NCBI GenBank assembly: GCA_938041595.1
Contig: CALITN010000113.1
Coordinates: 1 to 9,856 of the forward strand
Source of the DNA: an uncultured Flavobacteriaceae bacterium
Lineage (GTDB): Bacteria > Bacteroidota > Bacteroidia > Flavobacteriales > Flavobacteriaceae
Length of the DNA stretch: 9,856 nucleotides
Direction of reading: 5' to 3'
Positions within the stretch are counted from its first letter, which is position 1, and every line of letters starts with the position of its first letter. Below the pieces are notes generated by a model that saw nothing but the letters and a program-made list of their open reading frames with translations, was not told the DNA's origin and did not search any database. Below, one piece after another: positions 1 through 7,214 of the stretch. The position numbers were made by a program, and so were the translations under genes.

Positions 1-3000
1 GATATACAACAATTCCCGAACGATTGTAAATGGTTACGGATCGGCTTGTGTGATGTTCCAAACCTTGAATTTCCCAATAATCATTTCGACCGTCGGCATT
101 GGGGGAGATGGCATTAGGGATTCGCAGAGGGGTCCAGAAAAGCTTTATGGGGTTCGTGTAAGACCCTGGATCGCACCGATCGGTAGGGGAACGATAGAAC
201 ACCCGAAAGGCATAATTGGCCATTTGTGAATTGGGGTTATTAATCTTTAGCCCAACAGACGTAATCTCAAAATCAATTCCAAGTGCTTCTATCGATTGCC
301 ATTTACCAATGCCTGTTAGGGGGTTATACTCAGTACTAAATTCCCATCGTGTGATCGTCTCAACCGCGCCGATCAGAGGTAATTCAAGTGCCGATCCTAA
401 AACAATTGGGAGCGATTTCTCCAACGAAAACACCCCCAAGGCCGGGCTCGCCTCCAAAAAATCATATTGTTGGTTCGCATCAGCATCCAAGGGCTCTTGA
501 TAGCCCCCCTGGTTCAGTACCATCCCATTAGTCCCTACAAGAATTGGTAAATCTCCAAGCTGACCGTCTCCATTCAAGTCTGTAAAGCCTGCTTCTATTA
601 CATCAAAACAATGATCACCATCACTATCCAAATCAAAAGCATTTGGAAGGCCATCCGCATCCAAATCTGTTGCTCCCTCTACAGTGTCTAAAATTCCATC
701 ATTATCATCATCCAGATCAATTGAATCGGGCACTCCATCCGAATCGTTATCTAAAACAGAGGGTGAAACCTCCCCGAGTACTGTTGTGGTCGAAGTACCT
801 GAATCTATACCTTCACCAGTACCCGAACTTACGGAGGTAATACTACTATCTGTAAGGGTTGTCGAGGTTGGAGCCGTGAGGGGCGAGCTCGTCCCCGATG
901 ATGAGAGAGTATCACTAGAAGATAGGGTAGGATTATCATCATCCAAAGTCGTTACAGAAAGGGTTTGATCCGACACGCTGTAAGGAACTGGGCCAGAACT
1001 ATTTGATATGGTGATTGTTGAAACAACATCACCGTCATCTTCAGTATCGGGTACCCCAGCCAAAGGAACAGTCTGAGGAATATTCCAATTCAATCGAGTA
1101 AATAGCAACTGTGAAACCGTACTACTTAATTCGGTCGCATCGCTCAAAAGTATTGAGAAAATAAGATCTGCTGAGGGTTCAGCATCCAATACTACTGTAA
1201 AACTAGTTGTGCTGCTCGTCTGCTCTAAAACAGTAGAACTTGGAGCCGTTACTGTAAACCCGGGGATGTCATTGTCTTGAATTTGCAAACTGTAAACAGT
1301 ATCCGCTAGAGAATCAAAACAATCATCACTCATACCATCGTTCACACTCAGAGTCAAATTCACAGGCATGGTGCCATCTACGATCGTATCGTCAATAGCA
1401 GTAACCGTTCCCGATTGTGTGTTACTCCAATTGATTGTTGTAAAAGTAAACTGTGTTGGGGAGACCACTGCCTCAGTTATAGAATTGAGCGTAGCATCAA
1501 TCACTACGGTAGCGGAAGGTTGATCGGATAAGCTAATTCCAAAACTAGAATTTGCTCCCCCTTCCATCAGTGTAAGTGTGGGATCGACCAATGTCAAACC
1601 TGAATTGATTATATACAAAAAAGCGGTGTCAGAAGCTGTAGTACATTGATACTCTGGGGAACTAATCACCACTCGGTAGCTTTTTCCATCCAATGAAATG
1701 GGAGGTGTTGTTAGGGTTAAAACTGAAGAAGCTACCCCTGAGTAAATCCCCGAATTGGTCAGATTCGTCCAAGTTCCACCCGTTGCTTCTTGCCATTGAT
1801 AGATGCTATTCGAAGCAGTAGTGGTCGCTGTAAATTGAGTAGAATCACCCAAACAGATGTATTGATCGACGGGAGATACTACAAAACGAGGAACCACTGA
1901 AGCTTCTTGAAAGTCAAATATCGTATTACTGTTAGCATCCATTGGAGTTAAATACCCCCCTTGCCCAATCACTAAACCGTCTATATCTACCGTAACAGGA
2001 CTGGTTCCAAGAAAATCATCCCCATCCGGGTCGCTAAAACCCGCCTCCAAAACATCAATACAACCATCCTGATCACTATCACCATCAAAATAGTCCGCTA
2101 TGGGATCCAAATCGGACGTCAGATAATAATACTCCAGTGATACCTCAGCCATAAAGGTGGAGTCAGAAGCTGTGTTTGTTGCTATATGCTTAAACTGAAC
2201 CTCCGTTACATCATTGGATTTAAAATAAAAACGAGGCGATGCAACCACACCACTCCATTTAAAGTAAATTGCTTCAGAACTGAAACGATTGACACCTGAT
2301 TCGTAAATACCGTCTAAGTCAGTATCCACTAAGAGTTCTCCTGCCGGGTCAACCAGCGTGATTGTTTTTCCCAAATCATTGTTGTTGAACTGTGGTAAAC
2401 TAATTAAAAAGGTCTCCTCACTGGAGCGTGTATTGGAAGCGGTGTTTACTTCTTGTAAGAAGAAATTCATCCGATCCAAAATGGAAGTACCATTGTATTC
2501 AACATTGTAATGAATAGAGACCGTTCCTGAAGGCAAAAAGGAAGTCAATATTCCACTGCTATCCCCTGTAAGGGTTCCGGAACTGAGACTCGTACTTCCA
2601 TTCAAAGGGGTTGCAGTACTGCCGTCATTAAAGGTAACAGTAGGAGTAATAAGATTCGTGAAATCCACTACAGTATCTCCGAGAGACTCTACCCTGTTGA
2701 GAATACCATCATTATCTATATCCAAATCAAGGTTGTCAACCACGCCATCTCCGTCGGTGTCACTCGGACAAACGGGGGTGTAAAAAACTTGAGATGCAAT
2801 CGTTTTTGAAGCACAGGAAATCGTGCCTTCCACATAGTATTTACTGTAAACATTAGAAGCTGTAATGGTAGATACCCCTGTACCCACATTCATCCACATT
2901 TCCAATACAATATGAAAGCCTTTCCATTGAAAACTATCAAATGAAGAAGCGTTGGCTATTCCCAAAATAGAATTACTGGAACAGTTACCGATTGTAGGGT

Positions 3001-4465
3001 CTATAAACGAATCAATTTCGACCAAAGGCGGAGTGGGAAAACCAGAATAAAAAGAGCCGGAAGTCGCACTTCCATTTTGATTGAAAAAAGACAAATACAA
3101 TTCCCCTGATGAAAAAACACTCACATTACCATCAAGACCCGATAGTTTATAGGTTACATAGTTTGTCTGACCTGTCACTGCATTAGGGCCATCCAGTATA
3201 ACCCCTCCAGAAAAAGTAGGTGAGGTAAAACCCGTATTGATATTGTCCTGATCCGAAAAAATAATGGTGTCACTTACTTTCGCCACTACCGTAACATAAC
3301 CATTAAATGAAGCCCCTCCAATCTCTGAAATATTGGGTACATTATCCACGTCAATTATACTCGTACAAGACAAAGGTGGCACAAAAAACATACCCTGATT
3401 GGCATTGCCCCCATAACTAATTCCTTGGTAAGCATAACTATCTTTGGAAGTACGAACATATAAATTTTCATTTGCTGTATATTGAGCATCATCTATTTCA
3501 AGATATTCTCCTGCGTTAAGGGTTGCAGAAGCGGTAGGACTTCCATTAATAAACACATCCGTCCCATCAACCGATGCCACAATGATGGCATTGTCCCAAT
3601 CCGAAATTCCTGTGGGTTCTCCTTGTACAAAAATATACTCTTTCCCAATTTTATCAACCCCAACAATCTGATCCACACCGTGGTCTCTTCCTGTAGTACC
3701 CCCCATGGTTCCGTTGGTTGACCCCACATTAACTGCAATATCTTTACTCGATTGGATACGAGCACCAATCAAACCATCTGAATTTTGAGCAGGGCGTGGC
3801 AGAGAGGCATGGGAAACTCGGAGAGCAACGATATAACTCTCGTTTTTGTTAAGATTAATGGTGAAGCTGGTCGATCCAAGACTACTTGCAGAAGGTTCAA
3901 TCTGAATATTGGGATCTAAATCACTAAAGGTGATTTCAGTATTGTTCTCCGTAGCCAATACCGATGCAAATGTCATATAATTCGAGTCTGTAGCGGCCAC
4001 TGGGTTGGTAAAGCCACCCGCTCTAAATTCTTTCCCTAAAGCGGCTACCCCTTTACTTACAAAAGCTCCAGCTTGTGCCTGACCGCTGCCACCCGCTCGA
4101 TATCGAATGGCCGTAAATATATTTTCCGAGGCTTCTACCAAATAGCCCTTATCAGTAGTGATGGTTCCTGTATCACTACTGGGTACAAATAATTGACCAA
4201 AACTTGTAGCCAATTGATAAATCCAAGGGGAGGTTCTCGATACTTGACTTACAACGGCGCTGGTCGACGACTGACCAATAGGCTGAATAGTGACCGTTAC
4301 CATACTACTAATCGGCGTGGATATGTACATGAATTGTTCATTAGGGACCGAATTGCCACCGGCAGCAGACAATGGGGGTATGTAATGAATTTTACTTAGC
4401 TGTCCGTAAGCAACAACACCAAATAATAAGGCAAAAACAAGTGGATTCGAAAAATACCTAAACAT
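1..4465 (-). CDS. Giant T9SS-secreted surface protein (IgGFc-binding-like, Calx-beta-like, Ca-binding modules, type B sorting domain), C-terminus cut by window edge
   Basis: I read all 1488 visible codons and found no in-frame stop. Residues 1-21 form a signal peptide (hydrophobic PLVFALLFGVVAYG, then Q). Residues about 25-395 resemble the IgGFc-binding N-terminal domain (for example NSDGLIGARIQSSKDIAVNV and GKEYIFVQGEPTG). A degenerate Ig-like stretch with FDSFQW at 509-514 follows. Calcium-type DxDxDG tracts lie at 569-593/796-855 and again at 1239-1339. In between are an Ig-like domain with a Cys pair (about 860-952), two Calx-beta-like repeats (about 955-1067 and 1068-1176) and a Ser/Thr-rich linker (about 1181-1238). 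From residue 1449 (IPNAISPNADGRNDYWEIQG) the T9SS type B (CHU_C) sorting domain begins; only about 40 of its usual 80-90 residues are in the window. Known family role: export by T9SS to the cell surface or medium. Inference: adhesin or matrix protein; the ligand is unknown. An in-frame ATG at 4474 is an alternative start; 4465 gives the cleaner signal peptide. Confidence 0.93.
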   Translation of the reverse strand, partial: MFRYFSNPLVFALLFGVVAYGQLSKIHYIPPLSAAGGNSVPNEQFMYISTPISSMVTVTIQPIGQSSTSAVVSQVSRTSPWIYQLATSFGQLFVPSSDTGTITTDKGYLVEASENIFTAIRYRAGGSGQAQAGAFVSKGVAALGKEFRAGGFTNPVAATDSNYMTFASVLATENNTEITFSDLDPNIQIEPSASSLGSTSFTINLNKNESYIVALRVSHASLPRPAQNSDGLIGARIQSSKDIAVNVGSTNGTMGGTTGRDHGVDQIVGVDKIGKEYIFVQGEPTGISDWDNAIIVASVDGTDVFINGSPTASATLNAGEYLEIDDAQYTANENLYVRTSKDSYAYQGISYGGNANQGMFFVPPLSCTSIIDVDNVPNISEIGGASFNGYVTVVAKVSDTIIFSDQDNINTGFTSPTFSGGVILDGPNAVTGQTNYVTYKLSGLDGNVSVFSSGELYLSFFNQNGSATSGSFYSGFPTPPLVEIDSFIDPTIGNCSSNSILGIANASSFDSFQWKGFHIVLEMWMNVGTGVSTITASNVYSKYYVEGTISCASKTIASQVFYTPVCPSDTDGDGVVDNLDLDIDNDGILNRVESLGDTVVDFTNLITPTVTFNDGSTATPLNGSTSLSSGTLTGDSSGILTSFLPSGTVSIHYNVEYNGTSILDRMNFFLQEVNTASNTRSSEETFLISLPQFNNNDLGKTITLVDPAGELLVDTDLDGIYESGVNRFSSEAIYFKWSGVVASPRFYFKSNDVTEVQFKHIATNTASDSTFMAEVSLEYYYLTSDLDPIADYFDGDSDQDGCIDVLEAGFSDPDGDDFLGTSPVTVDIDGLVIGQGGYLTPMDANSNTIFDFQEASVVPRFVVSPVDQYICLGDSTQFTATTTASNSIYQWQEATGGTWTNLTNSGIYSGVASSVLTLTTPPISLDGKSYRVVISSPEYQCTTASDTAFLYIINSGLTLVDPTLTLMEGGANSSFGISLSDQPSATVVIDATLNSITEAVVSPTQFTFTTINWSNTQSGTVTAIDDTIVDGTMPVNLTLSVNDGMSDDCFDSLADTVYSLQIQDNDIPGFTVTAPSSTVLEQTSSTTSFTVVLDAEPSADLIFSILLSDATELSSTVSQLLFTRLNWNIPQTVPLAGVPDTEDDGDVVSTITISNSSGPVPYSVSDQTLSVTTLDDDNPTLSSSDTLSSSGTSSPLTAPTSTTLTDSSITSVSSGTGEGIDSGTSTTTVLGEVSPSVLDNDSDGVPDSIDLDDDNDGILDTVEGATDLDADGLPNAFDLDSDGDHCFDVIEAGFTDLNGDGQLGDLPILVGTNGMVLNQGGYQEPLDADANQQYDFLEASPALGVFSLEKSLPIVLGSALELPLIGAVETITRWEFSTEYNPLTGIGKWQSIEALGIDFEITSVGLKINNPNSQMANYAFRVFYRSPTDRCDPGSYTNPIKLFWTPLRIPNAISPNADGRNDYWEIQGLEHHTSRSVTIYNRSGIVVY
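449..628 (-). repeat. Ca-binding module, copy B (C-terminal 60 residues)
   Basis: Residues 1280-1339 of the giant surface protein. The copy starts DSDGDHCFDVIEAGFTDLNG, carries NQGGYQEPLDADAN and ends DFLEA. It has exactly the same length as copy A at residues 796-855. The 17 residues before it connect directly to the preceding DNDGILDTVEG tract. In copy A that join is broken by a long insertion. Confidence 0.85.
752..925 (-). other. Ser/Thr-rich linker coding segment
   Basis: Residues about 1181-1238 of the surface protein are almost only Ser, Thr, Gly and Asp with a few Leu, Val and Pro (for example LSSSDTLSSSGTSSPLTAPT). The segment separates the second Calx-beta-like repeat from Ca-binding module B. 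It looks like an extended flexible spacer, possibly glycosylated. No independent gene is implied, although spurious plus-strand frames open opposite it. Confidence 0.7.
1901..2080 (-). repeat. Ca-binding module, copy A (C-terminal 60 residues)
   Basis: Residues 796-855 of the giant surface protein. The copy starts DSDQDGCIDVLEAGFSDPDG, carries GQGGYLTPMDANSN and ends DFQEA. It aligns without gaps to residues 1280-1339 of the same protein. The regularly spaced Asp residues look like thrombospondin type 3/EF-hand-like calcium loops. The EAGF...QGGY...P.DA.xN...DFxEA pattern recurs in flavobacterial surface proteins (from memory of the family). Confidence 0.85.
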
Positions 4466-4474
4466 AGTATACAT

Positions 4475-4482
4475 CAAATGTA
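4475..4482 (-). promoter_or_regulatory. Candidate -7 box for the surface protein gene
   Basis: On the minus strand this reads TACATTTG, a full match to the Bacteroidota TAnnTTTG -7 consensus. About 19 bases further upstream there is only TTT (4502-4504) in place of the -33 TTG. Transcription would start a few bases before the ATG at 4465, giving a very short or leaderless 5' end; the alternative ATG at 4474 would then be largely excluded. Confidence 0.4.
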
Positions 4483-4530
4483 CGCATTCTGAGACTTCCG
4501 TAAAGGAATCATCCAATCCCGAAAATTGTA

Positions 4531-4538
4531 TATATTTA
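4531..4538 (+). promoter_or_regulatory. Weak candidate -7 box for the sterol-desaturase-family gene
   Basis: TATATTTA matches seven of eight positions of TAnnTTTG and lies 18 bases before the ATG at 4557. No convincing -33 TTG is seen at the expected distance. An A-rich ribosome-binding stretch, AAAAAGGA (4546-4553), follows just before the start codon. Confidence 0.25.
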
Positions 4539-4556
4539 GGAATTCAAAAAGGATCC

Positions 4557-5396
4557 ATGGAGACGATTATTAATTATTTTGAAACGATTCCTTCTTTGCA
4601 CCGAAGTTTAATTTTAGTTAGTGGATTAACCCTTTTTTGGGTTTTGGAAGGAGCGGTTCCCTTATTCAAAAGGGACTATAAAAAATGGCATCATGCACTG
4701 CCCAACTTATTTTTTACCCTTACCACAGTAGTAATCAATTTTCTACTAGCATTCTTGCTCCTAAACACCTCAGACTGGGTCGTTGCCCATGAGTTTGGCG
4801 TTTTGTATTGGCTTCCAGAAATGCCTTTTTGGATGTTTGTTTTACTTGGTATCATGCTGCTGGATTTGATTGGGGCCTATGCCCCTCATTTTGTAGAACA
4901 TCGCATCAAAGTACTTTGGATGGTTCACTTGGTTCATCACTCTGACCCTGTCGTAGATACCACCACCGCTAATAGACACCATCCCTTAGAAAGTATCATC
5001 CGGTTTACTTTTACCCTCCTCGGTGTTTTCATTGTTGGAGCTCCCATCGGACTCGTGATGCTTTACCAATCCTTGTCTTTGGTTTTATCCCAATTCAATC
5101 ATGCCAATATCCAACTCCCTAAAGGCGTTGATCGCTGGCTTAGCTATATAATTGTTTCGCCAGACATGCACAAAACCCATCACCACTACCGCCTTCCTTA
5201 CACGGATGCCAACTACGGCAATATTTTTTCCCTTTGGGACCGCGCCTTTGGAACCTATTTGGATTTGGATCGGGAAAAGGTTGTTTATGGCGTGGATGTA
5301 TTTCCAGATCAAAGAAAAAACACGCAAATTAAAGAGCTCCTGAAGCAACCTTTCCAGTCCTATCAGCGTCCTACGGCAGAATCGGAAACACTTTAG
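4557..5396 (+). CDS. Sterol desaturase / fatty acid hydroxylase family membrane enzyme
   Basis: A 279-residue integral membrane protein of the FA_hydroxylase superfamily (di-iron oxygenases that hydroxylate or desaturate lipids). The histidine clusters expected to hold the two irons are all present: HFVEH (111-115), HLVHH (124-128), RHH (140-142), NHANIQ (His182) and HKTHHH (205-210), followed by the family-typical NYGNIFSLWDRAFGTY (219-234). Hydrophobic segments at about 13-33, 50-70, 88-108 and 150-178 fit three to four membrane passes, with the His-rich part facing the cytoplasm. The length is normal for bacterial members. The start at 4557 has AAAAAGGA four bases upstream. The gene is divergent from the giant surface protein gene; the next gene begins 74 bp downstream. 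The substrate cannot be read from sequence: candidates are fatty acids, sphingolipid-like sulfonolipids, carotenoids or ether lipids. Family assignment is firm; the reaction is inferred. Confidence 0.92.
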   Translation: METIINYFETIPSLHRSLILVSGLTLFWVLEGAVPLFKRDYKKWHHALPNLFFTLTTVVINFLLAFLLLNTSDWVVAHEFGVLYWLPEMPFWMFVLLGIMLLDLIGAYAPHFVEHRIKVLWMVHLVHHSDPVVDTTTANRHHPLESIIRFTFTLLGVFIVGAPIGLVMLYQSLSLVLSQFNHANIQLPKGVDRWLSYIIVSPDMHKTHHHYRLPYTDANYGNIFSLWDRAFGTYLDLDREKVVYGVDVFPDQRKNTQIKELLKQPFQSYQRPTAESETL

Positions 5397-5470
5397 TGAC
5401 TCCATAGAAATTGACGCTTTTTCAAGTAACGCTTGAGTTAGGAATAAGCATCCCACCAAATTATAAAAAA

Positions 5471-5632
5471 ATGCGTACCAAGAGTTGCAGCCTGTGTCGG
5501 GAGGAGTTTTCAACCCTCTATAGAGTCCAACTCCAGCACAGAAAAGACTGGGTGTTTTGCTGCAAAAATTGCACGGAACATCAAAAAGCAAACAACCCCA
5601 ATTATCGTTATGGTGGAACCTGGAAAGGATAG
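5471..5632 (+). CDS. Small zinc-ribbon-like conserved protein (53 aa)
   Basis: A 53-residue protein starting MRTKSCSLCREEF and ending NPNYRYGGTWKG. Two Cys pairs, C6-x2-C9 and C31-x2-C34 (with C30 beside them), form a typical zinc-ribbon knuckle pattern. The ending NPxYRYGGTWK matches, as I recall, a widespread family of tiny uncharacterised Bacteroidota proteins. I chose the ATG at 5471 over the TTG at 5411 because the conserved pattern starts there and an A-run precedes it. The gene lies 74 bp after the membrane enzyme and 48 bp before the decarboxylase, on the same strand. No function is known to me; binding to nucleic acid or protein is only a guess from the fold. Confidence 0.82.
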   Translation: MRTKSCSLCREEFSTLYRVQLQHRKDWVFCCKNCTEHQKANNPNYRYGGTWKG

Positions 5633-5654
5633 CGCTTAATTACTCCCAAAAAAG

Positions 5655-5662
5655 TATTTTTG
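5655..5662 (+). promoter_or_regulatory. Candidate -7 box for the decarboxylase gene
   Basis: TATTTTTG matches all fixed positions of TAnnTTTG. It overlaps the TTG at 5660 that could otherwise serve as an upstream start, and lies 18 bases before the ATG at 5681. If it is real, the mRNA starts near 5668 and only the ATG start is usable. The -33 element is poor: only CTT at about 17 bases. Confidence 0.35.
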
Positions 5663-5680
5663 AACAAACGATATGGCTAC

Positions 5681-7132
5681 ATGAACACTATCAAAAAAGA
5701 TTTTTGGAACGCTACGGTAGCAAAAATTGGAAATGCCTTGAATTCTTATGTCGTAAGGAGTCAAAAAGAAGAAGGTCCTGTACTCCAACAACAAGATCCA
5801 ACACAAATTATCAAAGCCCTAAAAGCAGAAAGCCTGTTTAAGTCGGGATTTCAAAAGGCGTCCGAAGTATTGGAATTTGTCAGCACTTATTTGGACAACA
5901 CCAATCACTTACACCATCCACGATATATGGGGCATCAAGTGGCAGTACCACATCCTTTTTCTGGGATTCCGGACTGGATTCACGGTACTGCCAATAATCC
6001 CTCCTCTCTCTATGAAATGGGACCTGCTGGAGGCGCCCTAGAAGGCTTTATGATCCATTGGATGCTAGACAAACTGGGTTGGTTTCAAGGAAAAGAATAC
6101 ACTGACTTTAAAAAGTATCCCAATAACGGAAGTGGGTTACTTACCCATGGTGGTTCCGTTGCTAATTTAACCGCACTATCCGCAGCGCGAGCAGCCATTG
6201 CTCCCGAAGCATGGACCGAAGGAAGTCCCACCGACTTGGTCGTTCTAGGTCCGAGCACCTCCCACTACTCTATCGCCCGAGCCATTTCTATTATGGGCAT
6301 GGGCTCCCAAGCTTTTGTTCCTGTTGCTGTAGACCACAACGAAGTGCTTTTGGTACCCGATTTAGAACGTGCCTACCACAAGCAAATTGCCAACGGAAAA
6401 AGGGTTATGGCCGTAGTAGCCAATGCCTGTGCCACCTCCACTGGCCTATATGACCCTTTGGATTCCATTGGGGATTTTTGTAAAAAACACCAACTCTGGT
6501 TTCATGTCGATGGGGCCCATGGGGCTGTTGCCTTGCTTTCCGAACGAGAAAAAAAACATGTCAAAGGCATCGAAAAAGCTGACTCCTTGATCTGGGATGC
6601 CCACAAAATGATGCGTGTACCTGCTCTTTGTACTGCAGTACTTTTTAAAAATCAATACCATCAATTCAATAATTTCACACAGAAGGGAAGCTATGTCTTT
6701 CACTCTACAGAAGTGGTTGGAATGGATTCTATGCCCTACACCGTAGAGTGTACCAAATCAGCATTGGGGACCAAACTCTTCTGGACTTTTGCACTAGAAG
6801 GAGAGCAAAAACTAATTGATTATGTGGAACATTGCTATAAATTGGCTCAAGATTTCTATAAACTCATAGAAAAACAAAGCGATTTTGTGGCTCCCTACCA
6901 GCCCCAATCCAATATTCTGTGTTTCCGCTATCAAGGCAAAGACCTTTCTGATGCCTTTCAATTAGCGCTTCGGTATCAACTGATTGCCACGGGAACCTTT
7001 TACATTACTTCTTGTGAAGTGAATAACCAACGCTACCTCCGCGTTGTTCTGATTCATCCTGACACACAATTGCATCACTTGGAATCCTTACTCGATCATA
7101 TTCGATCCATTGCCGAAAAGGTTGTGGTGTAA
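5681..7132 (+). CDS. PLP-dependent group II amino-acid decarboxylase
   Basis: A 483-residue member of the pyridoxal-dependent decarboxylase family (fold type I; glutamate, aromatic, sulfinoalanine and 2,4-diaminobutyrate decarboxylases), cytosolic. Motifs in order: HHPRYMGHQV (78-87), the phosphate-binding THGGSVANLTAL (155-166), SHYS with the ring-stacking His196, NACATSTGLYDPLDSIG (248-264), HVDGAHGA with Asp277 contacting the PLP nitrogen, and WDAHKMM with Lys309 as the Schiff-base lysine. The length is typical and every catalytic residue is present, so the enzyme should be active. The context around the lysine (WDAHKMMRVPALCTAVL) looks closer to the glutamate/sulfinoalanine branch than to aromatic decarboxylases, which usually read DAHKW; the substrate remains open. 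A TTG at 5660 would add seven residues, but the ATG at 5681 fits better with the promoter-like box. The gene lies 48 bp after the zinc-ribbon gene. Confidence 0.92.
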   Translation: MNTIKKDFWNATVAKIGNALNSYVVRSQKEEGPVLQQQDPTQIIKALKAESLFKSGFQKASEVLEFVSTYLDNTNHLHHPRYMGHQVAVPHPFSGIPDWIHGTANNPSSLYEMGPAGGALEGFMIHWMLDKLGWFQGKEYTDFKKYPNNGSGLLTHGGSVANLTALSAARAAIAPEAWTEGSPTDLVVLGPSTSHYSIARAISIMGMGSQAFVPVAVDHNEVLLVPDLERAYHKQIANGKRVMAVVANACATSTGLYDPLDSIGDFCKKHQLWFHVDGAHGAVALLSEREKKHVKGIEKADSLIWDAHKMMRVPALCTAVLFKNQYHQFNNFTQKGSYVFHSTEVVGMDSMPYTVECTKSALGTKLFWTFALEGEQKLIDYVEHCYKLAQDFYKLIEKQSDFVAPYQPQSNILCFRYQGKDLSDAFQLALRYQLIATGTFYITSCEVNNQRYLRVVLIHPDTQLHHLESLLDHIRSIAEKVVV

Positions 7133-7156
7133 AGCCTTATCATACCAAAAAAACCT

Positions 7157-7176
7157 GATACGCATTGTATGCTATC
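7157..7176. other. Hairpin just after the decarboxylase gene
   Basis: GATA-c-GCAT and ATGCTATC pair as an eight-base stem with one bulged C and a three-base loop, 24 bases past the decarboxylase stop. No T-run follows on the plus strand; an A-run (7147-7153) precedes it, which would be a T-run on the minus strand, but no minus-strand gene ends here. It could stabilise the 3' end or act as a weak terminator. Confidence 0.3.
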
Positions 7177-7214
7177 TGGATTTCACACGTTCTGTAAAAG
7201 CAGTACGCATATTC

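Noticed and set aside
693..712. ATC/CAT-rich run that looks like a microsatellite
   Set aside because: It is simply a series of Asp (GAT) codons of the DxDxDG tract read from the opposite strand; the period follows the coding frame.
216..968. Plus-strand open frames (216-500, 643-840, 684-968) opposite the surface protein
   Set aside because: They lie wholly inside the long minus-strand frame, opposite Asp- and Ser/Thr-rich segments whose codons leave few stops on the other strand, and they show no recognisable domain.
3482..4399. Short frames on both strands (3482-3721 and 4193-4399 plus, 3493-3768 minus)
   Set aside because: All fall inside the continuous 1488-codon minus-strand gene in other frames, and none carries a family pattern.
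5085..5591. 168-codon minus-strand frame
   Set aside because: It runs antisense to the end of the membrane oxygenase, including its essential histidine motifs, and to the zinc-ribbon gene. Its composition (many Cys, Phe and Val) is that of a shadow frame.
5557..5841. 94-codon plus-strand frame overlapping the zinc-ribbon and decarboxylase genes
   Set aside because: It shares sequence with two well-supported genes in other frames and has no conserved motif.
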